Assembly (NCBI GenBank): GCA_046160045.1 | Contig: JBJXGR010000446.1 | Location: 1 to 29,290, forward strand | DNA length: 29,290 nucleotides | Source: CAZGUX01 sp046160045 | GTDB taxonomy: Bacteria; Acidobacteriota; Terriglobia; Bryobacterales; Bryobacteraceae | Direction of reading: 5' to 3' | Made by a program: the position numbers and the translations under genes | In this document: one piece after another, positions 6,884 through 14,240 of the stretch | Position numbering within the stretch: position 1 is the stretch's first letter | Layout of the letters: each line of letters starts with the position of its first letter | Notes under the pieces: generated by a model | Told to the model about the DNA's origin: nothing | Database searches by the model: none | Seen by the model: the letters and a program-made list of their open reading frames with translations, nothing else

Positions 6884-7717
6884 GTGACTCGTCTACTTGA
6901 AAACAAGGCCGTTTATGCGACTCTGTTCGTCCTGTTCTCCCTAGCCATTGTAGTCAATACCTTGGCGGGTGGAGCCCTGCCCTTATTTGGGAGCAGCACG
7001 GTAATGATGCAGGATCCCGCCGTCCAATTTGTGGGTGCCCCTGCTGTGGTTTATAGCGAGTTTGCCTTGACGGACGGCCCTCTGTTCCCGCCGGATCCCT
7101 GGGACGATGGTTCCACCGGCAAGCGCTCGGCGAATGTGACGCTGGCCCGGACCGACGGTCCCCTGTTCCCGCCGGATCCCTGGGACGACGGTTCCACCGG
7201 CAAGCGGTCCGAGCCTGCTTCGTTCAGCCTGGCCGACGGTCCCCTGTTCCCGCCGGATCCCTGGGATGACGGTTCCACCGGCAAGCGCTCGGCGAATGTG
7301 ACGCTGGCATTGGCCGACGGCCCTCTGTTCCCGCCGGATCCCTGGGATGACGGTTCCACCGGCAAGCGCTCGGCGAATGTGACGCTGGCACTGGCCGACG
7401 GCCCTCTGTTCCCGCCGGACCCCTGGGACGACGGTTCCACTGGCAAGCGTTCGGCAAATGCCACCCTTGCATTGGCGGATGGCCCTCTGTTCCCGCCGGA
7501 TCCCTGGGATGACGGTTCCACTGGCAAGCGCTCGGCAAATGCCACCCTTGCATTGGTGGATGGCCCGCTGTTCCCGCCGGATCCCTGGGACGACGGTTCC
7601 ACCGGCAAGCGCTCCGCGCGAGCTATCTTTACACTGGCCGACGGCCCTTTGTTCCCGCCGGACCCTTGGGATGACGGCTCTACGGGCAAACGCGCAACTG
7701 GTACTAGCGTTCTATAA
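6884..7717 (+). CDS. Exported protein with eight identical DGPLFPPDPWDDGSTGKR repeats
   Basis: This is a 277-residue protein of no family I recognise. Residues 1-30 form a signal peptide or membrane anchor (R3 and K8, hydrophobic core 11-27, then NTLAGGA). Residues 64-270 consist of eight copies of DGPLFPPDPWDDGSTGKR separated by 9-residue spacers (SANVTLALA and variants such as SEPASFSLA or SARAIFTLA); the period is exactly 27. The core is identical in all eight copies, while 13 of its 18 codons vary synonymously. Each core ends in glycine-dibasic GKR, and most spacers end in small residues (ALA, SLA, TLA). The start is GTG at 6884 with AGGAG at 6871-6875, eight bases away. It could be a polyprotein releasing a short acidic, Pro/Trp-rich peptide, or a structural repeat protein of the cell surface. 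A seven-helix membrane protein gene follows 67 bases downstream. Confidence 0.85.
   Translation: MTRLLENKAVYATLFVLFSLAIVVNTLAGGALPLFGSSTVMMQDPAVQFVGAPAVVYSEFALTDGPLFPPDPWDDGSTGKRSANVTLARTDGPLFPPDPWDDGSTGKRSEPASFSLADGPLFPPDPWDDGSTGKRSANVTLALADGPLFPPDPWDDGSTGKRSANVTLALADGPLFPPDPWDDGSTGKRSANATLALADGPLFPPDPWDDGSTGKRSANATLALVDGPLFPPDPWDDGSTGKRSARAIFTLADGPLFPPDPWDDGSTGKRATGTSVL
7073..7693 (+). repeat. Eight-copy 81-bp tandem repeat array within the exported protein gene
   Basis: Units of 54 conserved plus 27 variable bases begin at 7073, 7154, 7235, 7316, 7397, 7478, 7559 and 7640; the last lacks most of its spacer. Copies 3 and 4 are closest to each other, 5 and 6 share their spacer type, and copy 8 is the most diverged at synonymous sites. 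The pattern suggests successive duplications followed by long purifying selection rather than a very recent expansion. Confidence 0.95.
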
Positions 7718-7784
7718 GGGTTTGGGCCCCGGCAGTCGATTCTTCCCCTGAGCGACGAGAAATAGGATATCGTCTAGGCAGGGA

Positions 7785-8513
7785 ATGACAGCTACCGACG
7801 GGCTGCAGTGGTTGTTCATCTTCGCCAGCCTCGTTCTTCAAGTGCTGGTGATCCAGACCTTTGTTCGCGGCCTGTACCGGGAGTATCCTTTCGCTTTCAC
7901 CTACTCGCTGGTTCTGTTCTTTACAACAGTGATGGACGTTGCCAAGTACACGGAATGGCAGCGCAATCTCCCCCAAAACTTCTACCAGACCGAGGTTCTT
8001 CGGCAGGTCTTTCTATTCGCGGTGGTCGTTTCGTTCATCGACCGCGCGACCGAGGGTTTCCCTTATCGCCAGCGGGTTCGGGGCGTCCTGGTCTTTCTAG
8101 CCCTGGGGGTCGCCTACTCCTCCCTGCTGCTCCATTCCGAGGGCAGCCCGGCAGAGATTCCCGTTGCCCGGCTCGCCCAGATTGCCACCCGGGTGGCCAG
8201 GGACCTGAGCTTTGCCGCTGTCATCCTCACTCTCCTGCTGTGGAGCATCCTGCTCGGCCGAAAGGCGGCCGACCGCCAGCTGCTTTTAGCCACGGGAGGC
8301 CTCGGGCTCCAGTTCACCGGCGACGCGATCGGCCAGTCCTTGCGCCAGTTGTCGCAGCCTCAGCGCATCCGCTGGCTGCTGATGGCGGGCAACATCGTAG
8401 TGGTCTTGGCCCACCTGCTGAGGCTGTATGTCTGGTGGGAGGCGTTTCGAAAAGCGCCCCAGAATATTGACGTCCAGAGCCCGGAAGCCAGAGAGGAAAG
8501 AGCGATCCCTTAA
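7785..8513 (+). CDS. Seven-helix integral membrane protein of unknown function
   Basis: The protein has 242 residues with seven hydrophobic segments at about 7-28, 36-53, 71-86, 98-117, 138-157, 166-184 and 196-217. There is no kinase, transporter or enzyme motif that I recognise. Charged residues cluster between helices (DRATEGFPYRQRVR, GRKAADRQ) and the C-terminal ~25 residues are hydrophilic (SPEAREERAIP), so any signalling output would need a partner. The ATG at 7785 follows a GGCAGGGA stretch. It lies 67 bases after the repeat-peptide gene on the same strand with no visible terminator between, so co-transcription is plausible. It ends nine bases before the convergent PD40 gene. Roles as receptor, exporter or maturation factor for the repeat peptide are speculation from position. 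Confidence 0.75.
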   Translation: MTATDGLQWLFIFASLVLQVLVIQTFVRGLYREYPFAFTYSLVLFFTTVMDVAKYTEWQRNLPQNFYQTEVLRQVFLFAVVVSFIDRATEGFPYRQRVRGVLVFLALGVAYSSLLLHSEGSPAEIPVARLAQIATRVARDLSFAAVILTLLLWSILLGRKAADRQLLLATGGLGLQFTGDAIGQSLRQLSQPQRIRWLLMAGNIVVVLAHLLRLYVWWEAFRKAPQNIDVQSPEAREERAIP

Positions 8514-8522
8514 GGCCCGGTC

Positions 8523-9536
8523 TTACTCGTTCCAGTCCGCCACGAACACGTTGAACTCGTACCGGCTTTTGGCCCCCTTGTCGGACGAGAACACCAGGTG
8601 CCTCCCGTCCGGCGAGAACTCCGGGAACGACGCGAACCCGCCGAAATCGCTGACCTGTTCGAGGCCGCTCCCGACGGTGTCCACCATAAACAACTCGAAC
8701 TTGCGGCCGTCGCAGTTGTGCTTGTTCGAGGCAAAGAGGATCCGTTTGCCGTCCGGCGTGAACGTCGGCGCGAAGCTCGCGCAGCCGTAGTCCGTGATCT
8801 GTTTCCGGTTCTTCCCGTTCGCGTCCGCGACGAGGATCTCCATCTTCATCGGCGCGGTCAGATGGTCCTTGAGCAGCGACCGATAGAGCTCCATCGTCTC
8901 CGGAGTCTTCGGATGATTGGCGCGCCAGGCCAGGCGCCGGCCATCGCGCGAGAACACGGCGCCTCCGTCATAGCCTTCCTCCGTCGTGATTCGGCGCTTG
9001 CCGGATCCATCGGGTTTCATGGTCCAAAGATCGAGGTCGCGGCTCCCGAGAGAGGTGTACACAATCCGGCCGCGGCGCCAGTTGACCGTGGCTTCCGCGT
9101 CGTACCCGTGAGCGTCCGTCAGCTTTTGGAGGATCTTTCCATCGAGCGTGGCGAGGAAGATGTCATATCCGGGAAACACGCCCCACACGTAGCCCTTGCT
9201 GCGGTCGGGCGGCGGGGGGCATTTCTCTCCGGCTTCGTGCGTGGACGCATAGACAAAGTGTTTGCCGTCCTTCAGAAAGTATCCGCAGGTGGTACGGCCC
9301 TTGCCGGTCGAAACCATCCGCTGCCCGGAGCCATCGGCATTCATGACGTAGATCTGGTCGCAGTCGTGCCCTTCCCGTGTGGACTGGAAGATCAGCTTTC
9401 GGCCATCGGGCGACCAATACGCTTCCGCATTCTGGCCTCCGTGGGTCAGTTGCCGGATGTTCGTCAAGTGCCTGCCGGGCTGGGCCGACAGTCCAGCGGC
9501 TGTGGCGGCCGCCACAATCCAGAGCTTGGTGGTCAT
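8523..9536 (-). CDS. Secreted TolB-like PD40 beta-propeller protein
   Basis: A signal peptide (MTTKLWIVAAATAAGLSA) precedes a propeller built from PD40/WD40-like blades: AYWSPDGRKLIFQST, YFLKDGKHFVYAST, AVFSRDGRRLAWRA, PTFTPDGKRILFAS and PEFSPDGRHLVFSSD, with intervening IYVMNADGSG and LWTMKPDGSG strands. The architecture matches TolB-type periplasmic propellers but lacks the N-terminal TolB domain, so a Tol-Pal role is not implied. It contains four cysteines (in HDCDQ, TTCGYF, EKCPP and YGCASF) plus one near the C-terminus. It is divergent from the cupin gene, with only 35 bases between starts. The ligand or function is unknown. Confidence 0.85.
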   Translation of the reverse strand: MTTKLWIVAAATAAGLSAQPGRHLTNIRQLTHGGQNAEAYWSPDGRKLIFQSTREGHDCDQIYVMNADGSGQRMVSTGKGRTTCGYFLKDGKHFVYASTHEAGEKCPPPPDRSKGYVWGVFPGYDIFLATLDGKILQKLTDAHGYDAEATVNWRRGRIVYTSLGSRDLDLWTMKPDGSGKRRITTEEGYDGGAVFSRDGRRLAWRANHPKTPETMELYRSLLKDHLTAPMKMEILVADANGKNRKQITDYGCASFAPTFTPDGKRILFASNKHNCDGRKFELFMVDTVGSGLEQVSDFGGFASFPEFSPDGRHLVFSSDKGAKSRYEFNVFVADWNE

Positions 9537-9571
9537 GTCCTTTGTTACAGTATCGCCGACCTCGGGCTGGC

Positions 9572-10075
9572 ATGATGGAAGGGATGCAGACGATCGGGAA
9601 AGAGCTGTTTAGCCGGTTGGTGGAGCGGGCGAAGGCCTCCCCCCGCCGGCGCACGAATCACAACTTCCACCAAACCGCGGACGAGAATCCCAACCGGTTT
9701 CTCAATGTTCTGATCGAGGGGACCTACATCGCTCCGCACCGCCACCTGGACCCGCCCAAGCCGGAGGCTTTTCTCGTGCTGGAGGGCAAGGTCGCCCTGT
9801 TTGTCTTTAACGACGACGGTGCGATCGAAGAATGCCGCATCCTTGGGCCGGAAACGGTCACCTGGGGCGTCGACGTACCTGCCGGTGTCTGGCACACGAT
9901 GGCCGTGCTCTCGCCGCACGCGATCTGCTACGAGGTAAAGCCCGGGCCGTACGTCCCGGGGACGGACAAAGACTTCGCGCCATGGGCCCCGCGCGAAGGG
10001 GAGGCCGGCGTCGCGGAGTATCTGGAGCGCCTGGTCGACGCGGCCGGCCGCGCCCTACGCGAGAATCTCCCGTAA
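9572..10075 (+). CDS. WbuC-family cupin-fold metalloprotein
   Basis: A small single-domain cupin, about 167 residues. Family landmarks are SPRRRTNHNFHQ, YIAPHRHLDPPKPEAFLVLEGKVALFVFNDDG, VDVPAGVWHTM and the ending EVKPGPYVPGTDKDFAPWAPREGE, which is typical of WbuC proteins. The histidines of PHRH, the glutamate of PEAF and the histidine of GVWHTM would be the metal ligands by analogy. WbuC members are often near polysaccharide genes, but no such cluster is visible here. ATG codons at 9572, 9575 and 9584 are all possible; conservation begins near MQTIGKELF, so the start is uncertain by a few residues. Its 3' end overlaps the convergent DUF1501 gene by 21 bases. Confidence 0.88.
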   Translation: MMEGMQTIGKELFSRLVERAKASPRRRTNHNFHQTADENPNRFLNVLIEGTYIAPHRHLDPPKPEAFLVLEGKVALFVFNDDGAIEECRILGPETVTWGVDVPAGVWHTMAVLSPHAICYEVKPGPYVPGTDKDFAPWAPREGEAGVAEYLERLVDAAGRALRENLP

Positions 10076-11452
10076 GACGTTGCCGTGCACGTCGGTCAAC
10101 CGGAAGTCCCTGCCGCTGTAGTTGTACGTCAGACGGGTATGATCCAGCCCCAGCAGATGGAGGATCGTCGCGTTCAAGTCGTGAACATGGACCGGCTTCT
10201 CCACCGCGCGATACCCGAAATCGTCCGTCGACCCGTAGACCGATCCGCCTCGAACGCCGCCGCCGGCCAGCAGAATGGTGAAACCCAGCGAATTGTGATC
10301 GCGCCCGTTGTGCAGTTTGAGCGTTGAGCTGTTCTGCACCGCCGGCGTCCGGCCGAACTCGGTACCGACCACCACGAGCGTGTCCTTCAGGAGCCCGCCT
10401 TGTTTGAGGTCATCGATCAGTGCGCAGATGGCCGGGTCCGCCTGCGCCGCCAGTCGCTTGTGGCTGAGGATATCCTCGTGCGCGTCCCACGGTTGGCCGT
10501 TGCCGAAATACACCTGCACCATCCGCACGCCGCTTTCCACCATCCGCCGCGCCAGCAGGCACCCACGCCCGAAATCGCTGTCGCCGTACCGCGTCCGCGC
10601 GGCCTCGGGCTCTTTGCGAATATCAAAGACTTCGGGCGCCTCCACCTGCATCCGGAACGCCGTCTCCATGGTCTCGACCGCCGCCTGCAACTGGCTGTCT
10701 CCCGGCCGGGTCTCCTGATGCTCCCGGTTGAGCGAGGCGAGCAGGTCCAACTGCCGCCGCTGCGCCTCGCGCGAGTACTTCCTGTTCTCGATAAACCGGA
10801 TCAGCTTCGTCGGATCGGTCTCGTTGTTGCGGATGTGCGTACCTTGATAGACCGCCGGCAGGAACGCCGATTCCCATAACGGCGGACCCACCACCGGCGT
10901 TCCCGGGCACAGCACGACGAAGCCCGGCAGGTTGCGGTTGCGCGTTCCCAACCCGTAGGTCACCCACGAGCCGATCGAGGGCCGGCCCGGCTGGATGGCC
11001 CCGCAGTTGATCATGAACAGCGACGGTTCGTGATTCGGCACGTTGGTGTGCATCGAACGGATCACGCAGAAGTCATCGATGCGCTGGCCGATTCCGGGAA
11101 ACAGGTCGCTCGCCTCGATGCCGCTCTGCCCCCGCCGGGCGAACGTGAACGGCGAGCGCATCAGGTTCCCGGTGGAGCTTTCCGTTTGCGGCGCGCCGCC
11201 CGGCATCGGCTTGCCGTGATGCCGGTCGAGCGCGGGCTTCGGGTCGAACGAATCCACTTGCGAGAGGCCGCCGTTCAGCACCAGGTAGATCACGCTCTTC
11301 GCCGTCGCCCGAAAGTGCGGCGGCTTGGGATCGAACGGTCCGGCCTCGGCCAGCAACCGCCCGGCCGCTACCAGGCCGAAGCCACCCGCCATGCGGGCGA
11401 GCGCTTCGCGGCGGGTCCATCGGGGCGATAAATGTGCGGCAATCGCCTGCAT
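10055..11452 (-). CDS. DUF1501 family protein with Tat-type signal
   Basis: The N-terminus carries a twin-arginine motif (WTRREALARMAGGFGLVAAG, arginines 14-15), suggesting folded export. The body has DUF1501 hallmarks: VIYLVLNGGLSQVDSFDPKP, the SMHTNVPNHEPSLF segment, PSIGSWVTYGLG, VVVGTEFGRTPAVQ and HNSLGFTILLAGGGVRGGSVYG. The fold is related to alkaline phosphatase/sulfatase enzymes; the substrate is unknown. It is 465 residues, normal for the family. Its ATG begins one base after the stop of the PSD1-type gene, so the two are almost certainly one operon, a pairing common in Planctomycetes and Acidobacteria. Confidence 0.92.
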   Translation of the reverse strand: MQAIAAHLSPRWTRREALARMAGGFGLVAAGRLLAEAGPFDPKPPHFRATAKSVIYLVLNGGLSQVDSFDPKPALDRHHGKPMPGGAPQTESSTGNLMRSPFTFARRGQSGIEASDLFPGIGQRIDDFCVIRSMHTNVPNHEPSLFMINCGAIQPGRPSIGSWVTYGLGTRNRNLPGFVVLCPGTPVVGPPLWESAFLPAVYQGTHIRNNETDPTKLIRFIENRKYSREAQRRQLDLLASLNREHQETRPGDSQLQAAVETMETAFRMQVEAPEVFDIRKEPEAARTRYGDSDFGRGCLLARRMVESGVRMVQVYFGNGQPWDAHEDILSHKRLAAQADPAICALIDDLKQGGLLKDTLVVVGTEFGRTPAVQNSSTLKLHNGRDHNSLGFTILLAGGGVRGGSVYGSTDDFGYRAVEKPVHVHDLNATILHLLGLDHTRLTYNYSGRDFRLTDVHGNVLREILA

Positions 11453-11453
11453 C

Positions 11454-14144
11454 TCAGTCCAGAAAAGCGAACTCGTTTGAGCTTAACAGGACCTGGGCGT
11501 ATTGCTTCCACGCGTCCGCGCCGGCGCTCAAGAGGAACCGCCGGCCCATTTCCACCTCCGTGGCCGAAGGCCCGCGCGCAAACAGAAGTTGATACGCCTC
11601 GCCGATGCGGTCAGACGGGTCCGGCCCTGCGCTCAATCGCGCGGCCAGCGACTCCGCCTGCCCCATCACGAATTCGCTGTTGAGAAAGAACAACCGCTGC
11701 AGCGGGACGTTGGTCGCCACGCGCTGTTCGGCCGTGATGCTGGCGCTCGGGAAATCGAAAAGCGCCAGCGTCGGCTCCTGACGGTAGCGGCCCACTTTGG
11801 CGTAGACCGATCGCCGCCGGTTCTTCTCATCGAGTTCGAGCGACGGCCCGCCCGTTTGGCCATCGAGCGTTCCCGCGGCCGCCAGCATTGAGTCCCGCAG
11901 CGCTTCGGCATCCAGCCTGCGCCGGTTGGCGCGCCACCACAGGCGATTCTCCGGATCGGCCGTCGCACCACCCGCCGAATGGGCACTCGATGCCTGATAC
12001 GTGCCGGCGAGCACGATCTCGCGGATCAGCGCCTTGATCGAGTACTGTCGGCTCGCGAACCGCCAGGCCAGATAGTCGAGCAGGTCCGGCAGCGCCGGCT
12101 TGTCGCCCATGACGCCGAAGTTGCTGGGCGTCCTCACCAGTCCGGCGCCGAACAGGTGCTGCCACACCCGGTTCGCCATCACCCGCGCGGCCAGCGGTTG
12201 GGCGGCCACTACCTCGGCCAGTTGCAGCCGTCCGCTGCCCCGCCTCAGCTCCCCCGGTTTCCCCGGACTCAACACCGCCAGAAACCGGCGCGGCACCACC
12301 TCGCCCAACTCCTGCGGGTTGCCGCGCAGATTCAGGTTCAGGTCCAACGGGAATTCGTGCTCCGCCACCCCCATCACGAACGGGTAGGGCTCCGGCGACT
12401 GTTTCTTCGCAGTCTCGAGTTCCTGCTTCAGCAGCGTGAGATGCTTCCGCCACTCGCCCTCGAGAAAACGGTCAATTGGTTCGCCGTCGAAACGCAGCAG
12501 GCCATCCTTCGGAGCGAGCAGGGAGCGCCACAGCACATACGGTTCGCGGTCGAGCGACTTGGTGGCGATGTCCGCGCCAGGGTTGAAATCCTCTTCCGAA
12601 ACGTAGTTGCCCGGCAGAATCGTGCGCCGGCCTTGCACCTTGGGAGCTTTTCCCCTCGCGACGAGCGCCTTATTTTCGTCGTCGAGCGCGTTCTTCTCCT
12701 CGACGATCCTCATCACCGTCTGTTGGAACTCGGCCGCGAGACGTGGCTTGTCGCCCTCCGCGGCGTCCTGCCAGGGCTTCAGATAAGGATGATTCAGATC
12801 TTTCTTCTGAAGGTGCTTCACCCAGCGTTCCAGCAGTTCCTTGTCGAGACCGGCATCCTTGGCCACCGCCGTCGCGTCCTGCTTGGCCGGGCCGTAGACC
12901 CGCCACGCGGCCGTCAGGTAGCGCGCGGTCTGGTGAAGGAGCAGGCCCGCCAGTTCAACGCTCTGCTGGTTCCGGAAGTCTTCGATGGATTTCTCGATCT
13001 GCTTGATCCGCTTCTGCGCCGCTTCATACCGGTCGACCTGCTCTTTGGCGGCGAGGGGATACTCCTTGTATTGTGTGCTTGCAAACACTCCCGCCAGACC
13101 GTAGTAATCCTTCATCGAGATCGGATCGTACTTGTGGTCGTGACACCGCGCGCACCCGGCGGTGAGTCCGAGGAAGCCGCGGCTGACGACGTCCACGCGA
13201 TCGTGCCGTTCGTCCGCGCGGGCCTGCGCCGGCGCTGCGATCGAGTAATACCATGGGCCCAATCCAAACAGACCCAACCCGGCGAGATACGGCTCGCCGC
13301 CCATCAGGTCTCCGGCAATCTGCGCCTTGACGAAGACGTCGTACGGCATATCGTCGTTAAAGGCTTGGATCACCCAATCGCGATACCGCCAGGCATTCGG
13401 ATACGGGCGCGGCTGCGTCCCGGTGTAGTCGTCTTCCCCGTAGCGCGCGATATCCAGCCAGTAGCGGCCCCAGCGTTCGCCGAAGCGGGGAGATGCCAGG
13501 AGGCGGTCAACCAGCTTTGGCACGGCATCCGGCGACGAGTCATCAAGGAAGTGCCGCGTTTCCTCCGGCGCCGGCGGCAGGCCGGTCAGATCGAACGAGA
13601 GGCGCCGCAGCAGCACCGCCTTCGCGGCGCGAGGATTCTGCGCGAGTCCTTTCTTCTGAAGCGCGGCGCGGACCAGCCCATCGATCGACGCTCCGGGCTG
13701 CGCTTTTAGCGGCCGAAACGCCCAGGAGCTTTTCTGTTCCGGCGTTGGCTCGCGCTCCTCCTGGTGTCTCACGGAGGCCTTCGCCGCTTCCGGCCAGTAG
13801 GCGCCCTCCCGCACCCAATCCGCGATCGACTCCACCTGGTCTTTGGACAGCGGACCCTTGGGCGGCATCTTGATCGACTCGTGCGCGTGGCGCAGCACTT
13901 GAATCAGAATGCTCTTCTCCGGATCGCCCGGCACGATGGCCGGTCCGTGATTGCCTCCCTTGAGCAGAGCCTGTCGTGAGTCGAGCCGCAGTCCCGCGGT
14001 ATTCATCTCGGCGTGGCAGCCGTAGCACTGTCCGGCCAGCAGCGGACGGACCTTGGTCTCGAAGTACTCGTCTGTGTTCGGTTGGCCCCAGGCGGAAACC
14101 AGGGATAGTGAGACGCCGATCAGCAGAGGTCCGAATCGCTCCAT
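11454..14144 (-). CDS. PSD1/DUF1549/DUF1553 protein with N-terminal cytochrome (PSCyt1) domain
   Basis: This is an 896-residue exported protein: a signal peptide, then a c-type haem motif CYGCH at residues 40-44 (PSCyt1, with distal-Met candidate in IKMPPKGPL). The DUF1549 domain follows (LRRLSFDLTGLPPAPEE, RYWLDIARYGEDDYTG, CARCHDHKYDPISMKDYYGLAGVFAST), and then the C-terminal DUF1553 domain (ANRVWQHLFGAGLVRTPSNFGVMGDKPALPDLLDYLA, FFLNSEFVMGQAESLA). A second CxxCH lies in the CARCHDHK segment. I chose ATG at 14144 because it begins the signal peptide; the frame stays open to 14753 without homology. It is followed one base later by the DUF1501 gene. The biochemical role of this pair is not established; oxidative polysaccharide breakdown has been suggested for relatives. 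Confidence 0.92.
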   Translation of the reverse strand: MERFGPLLIGVSLSLVSAWGQPNTDEYFETKVRPLLAGQCYGCHAEMNTAGLRLDSRQALLKGGNHGPAIVPGDPEKSILIQVLRHAHESIKMPPKGPLSKDQVESIADWVREGAYWPEAAKASVRHQEEREPTPEQKSSWAFRPLKAQPGASIDGLVRAALQKKGLAQNPRAAKAVLLRRLSFDLTGLPPAPEETRHFLDDSSPDAVPKLVDRLLASPRFGERWGRYWLDIARYGEDDYTGTQPRPYPNAWRYRDWVIQAFNDDMPYDVFVKAQIAGDLMGGEPYLAGLGLFGLGPWYYSIAAPAQARADERHDRVDVVSRGFLGLTAGCARCHDHKYDPISMKDYYGLAGVFASTQYKEYPLAAKEQVDRYEAAQKRIKQIEKSIEDFRNQQSVELAGLLLHQTARYLTAAWRVYGPAKQDATAVAKDAGLDKELLERWVKHLQKKDLNHPYLKPWQDAAEGDKPRLAAEFQQTVMRIVEEKNALDDENKALVARGKAPKVQGRRTILPGNYVSEEDFNPGADIATKSLDREPYVLWRSLLAPKDGLLRFDGEPIDRFLEGEWRKHLTLLKQELETAKKQSPEPYPFVMGVAEHEFPLDLNLNLRGNPQELGEVVPRRFLAVLSPGKPGELRRGSGRLQLAEVVAAQPLAARVMANRVWQHLFGAGLVRTPSNFGVMGDKPALPDLLDYLAWRFASRQYSIKALIREIVLAGTYQASSAHSAGGATADPENRLWWRANRRRLDAEALRDSMLAAAGTLDGQTGGPSLELDEKNRRRSVYAKVGRYRQEPTLALFDFPSASITAEQRVATNVPLQRLFFLNSEFVMGQAESLAARLSAGPDPSDRIGEAYQLLFARGPSATEVEMGRRFLLSAGADAWKQYAQVLLSSNEFAFLD

Positions 14145-14240
14145 CGGGCTGTAGAAGCAGGATAACAGGTCCCAGCACGAGCCCTGCACGTTTTTGCCGG
14201 TGGAGGCGTCAACCATACCGAAGGAGCGCTTGCCAAACCC

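Noticed and set aside
7097..7114. DPWDDG as an EF-hand or dockerin-type calcium loop
   Set aside because: The required D-x-D-x-D-G spacing is broken by Trp at the third position and there are no flanking helices; calcium binding cannot be excluded but is unsupported.
7051..7689. Long open frame on the - strand across the repeat array (212 codons)
   Set aside because: It exists only because the 81-bp repeat keeps one reverse frame open; it lacks a signal peptide, and the synonymous pattern shows that the + strand protein is the one selected.
7073..7693. Regular repeats as a CRISPR array
   Set aside because: The repeat part (54 bases) is longer than the 27-base spacers, spacers are related to each other, and the whole array is in-frame coding sequence with synonymous drift.
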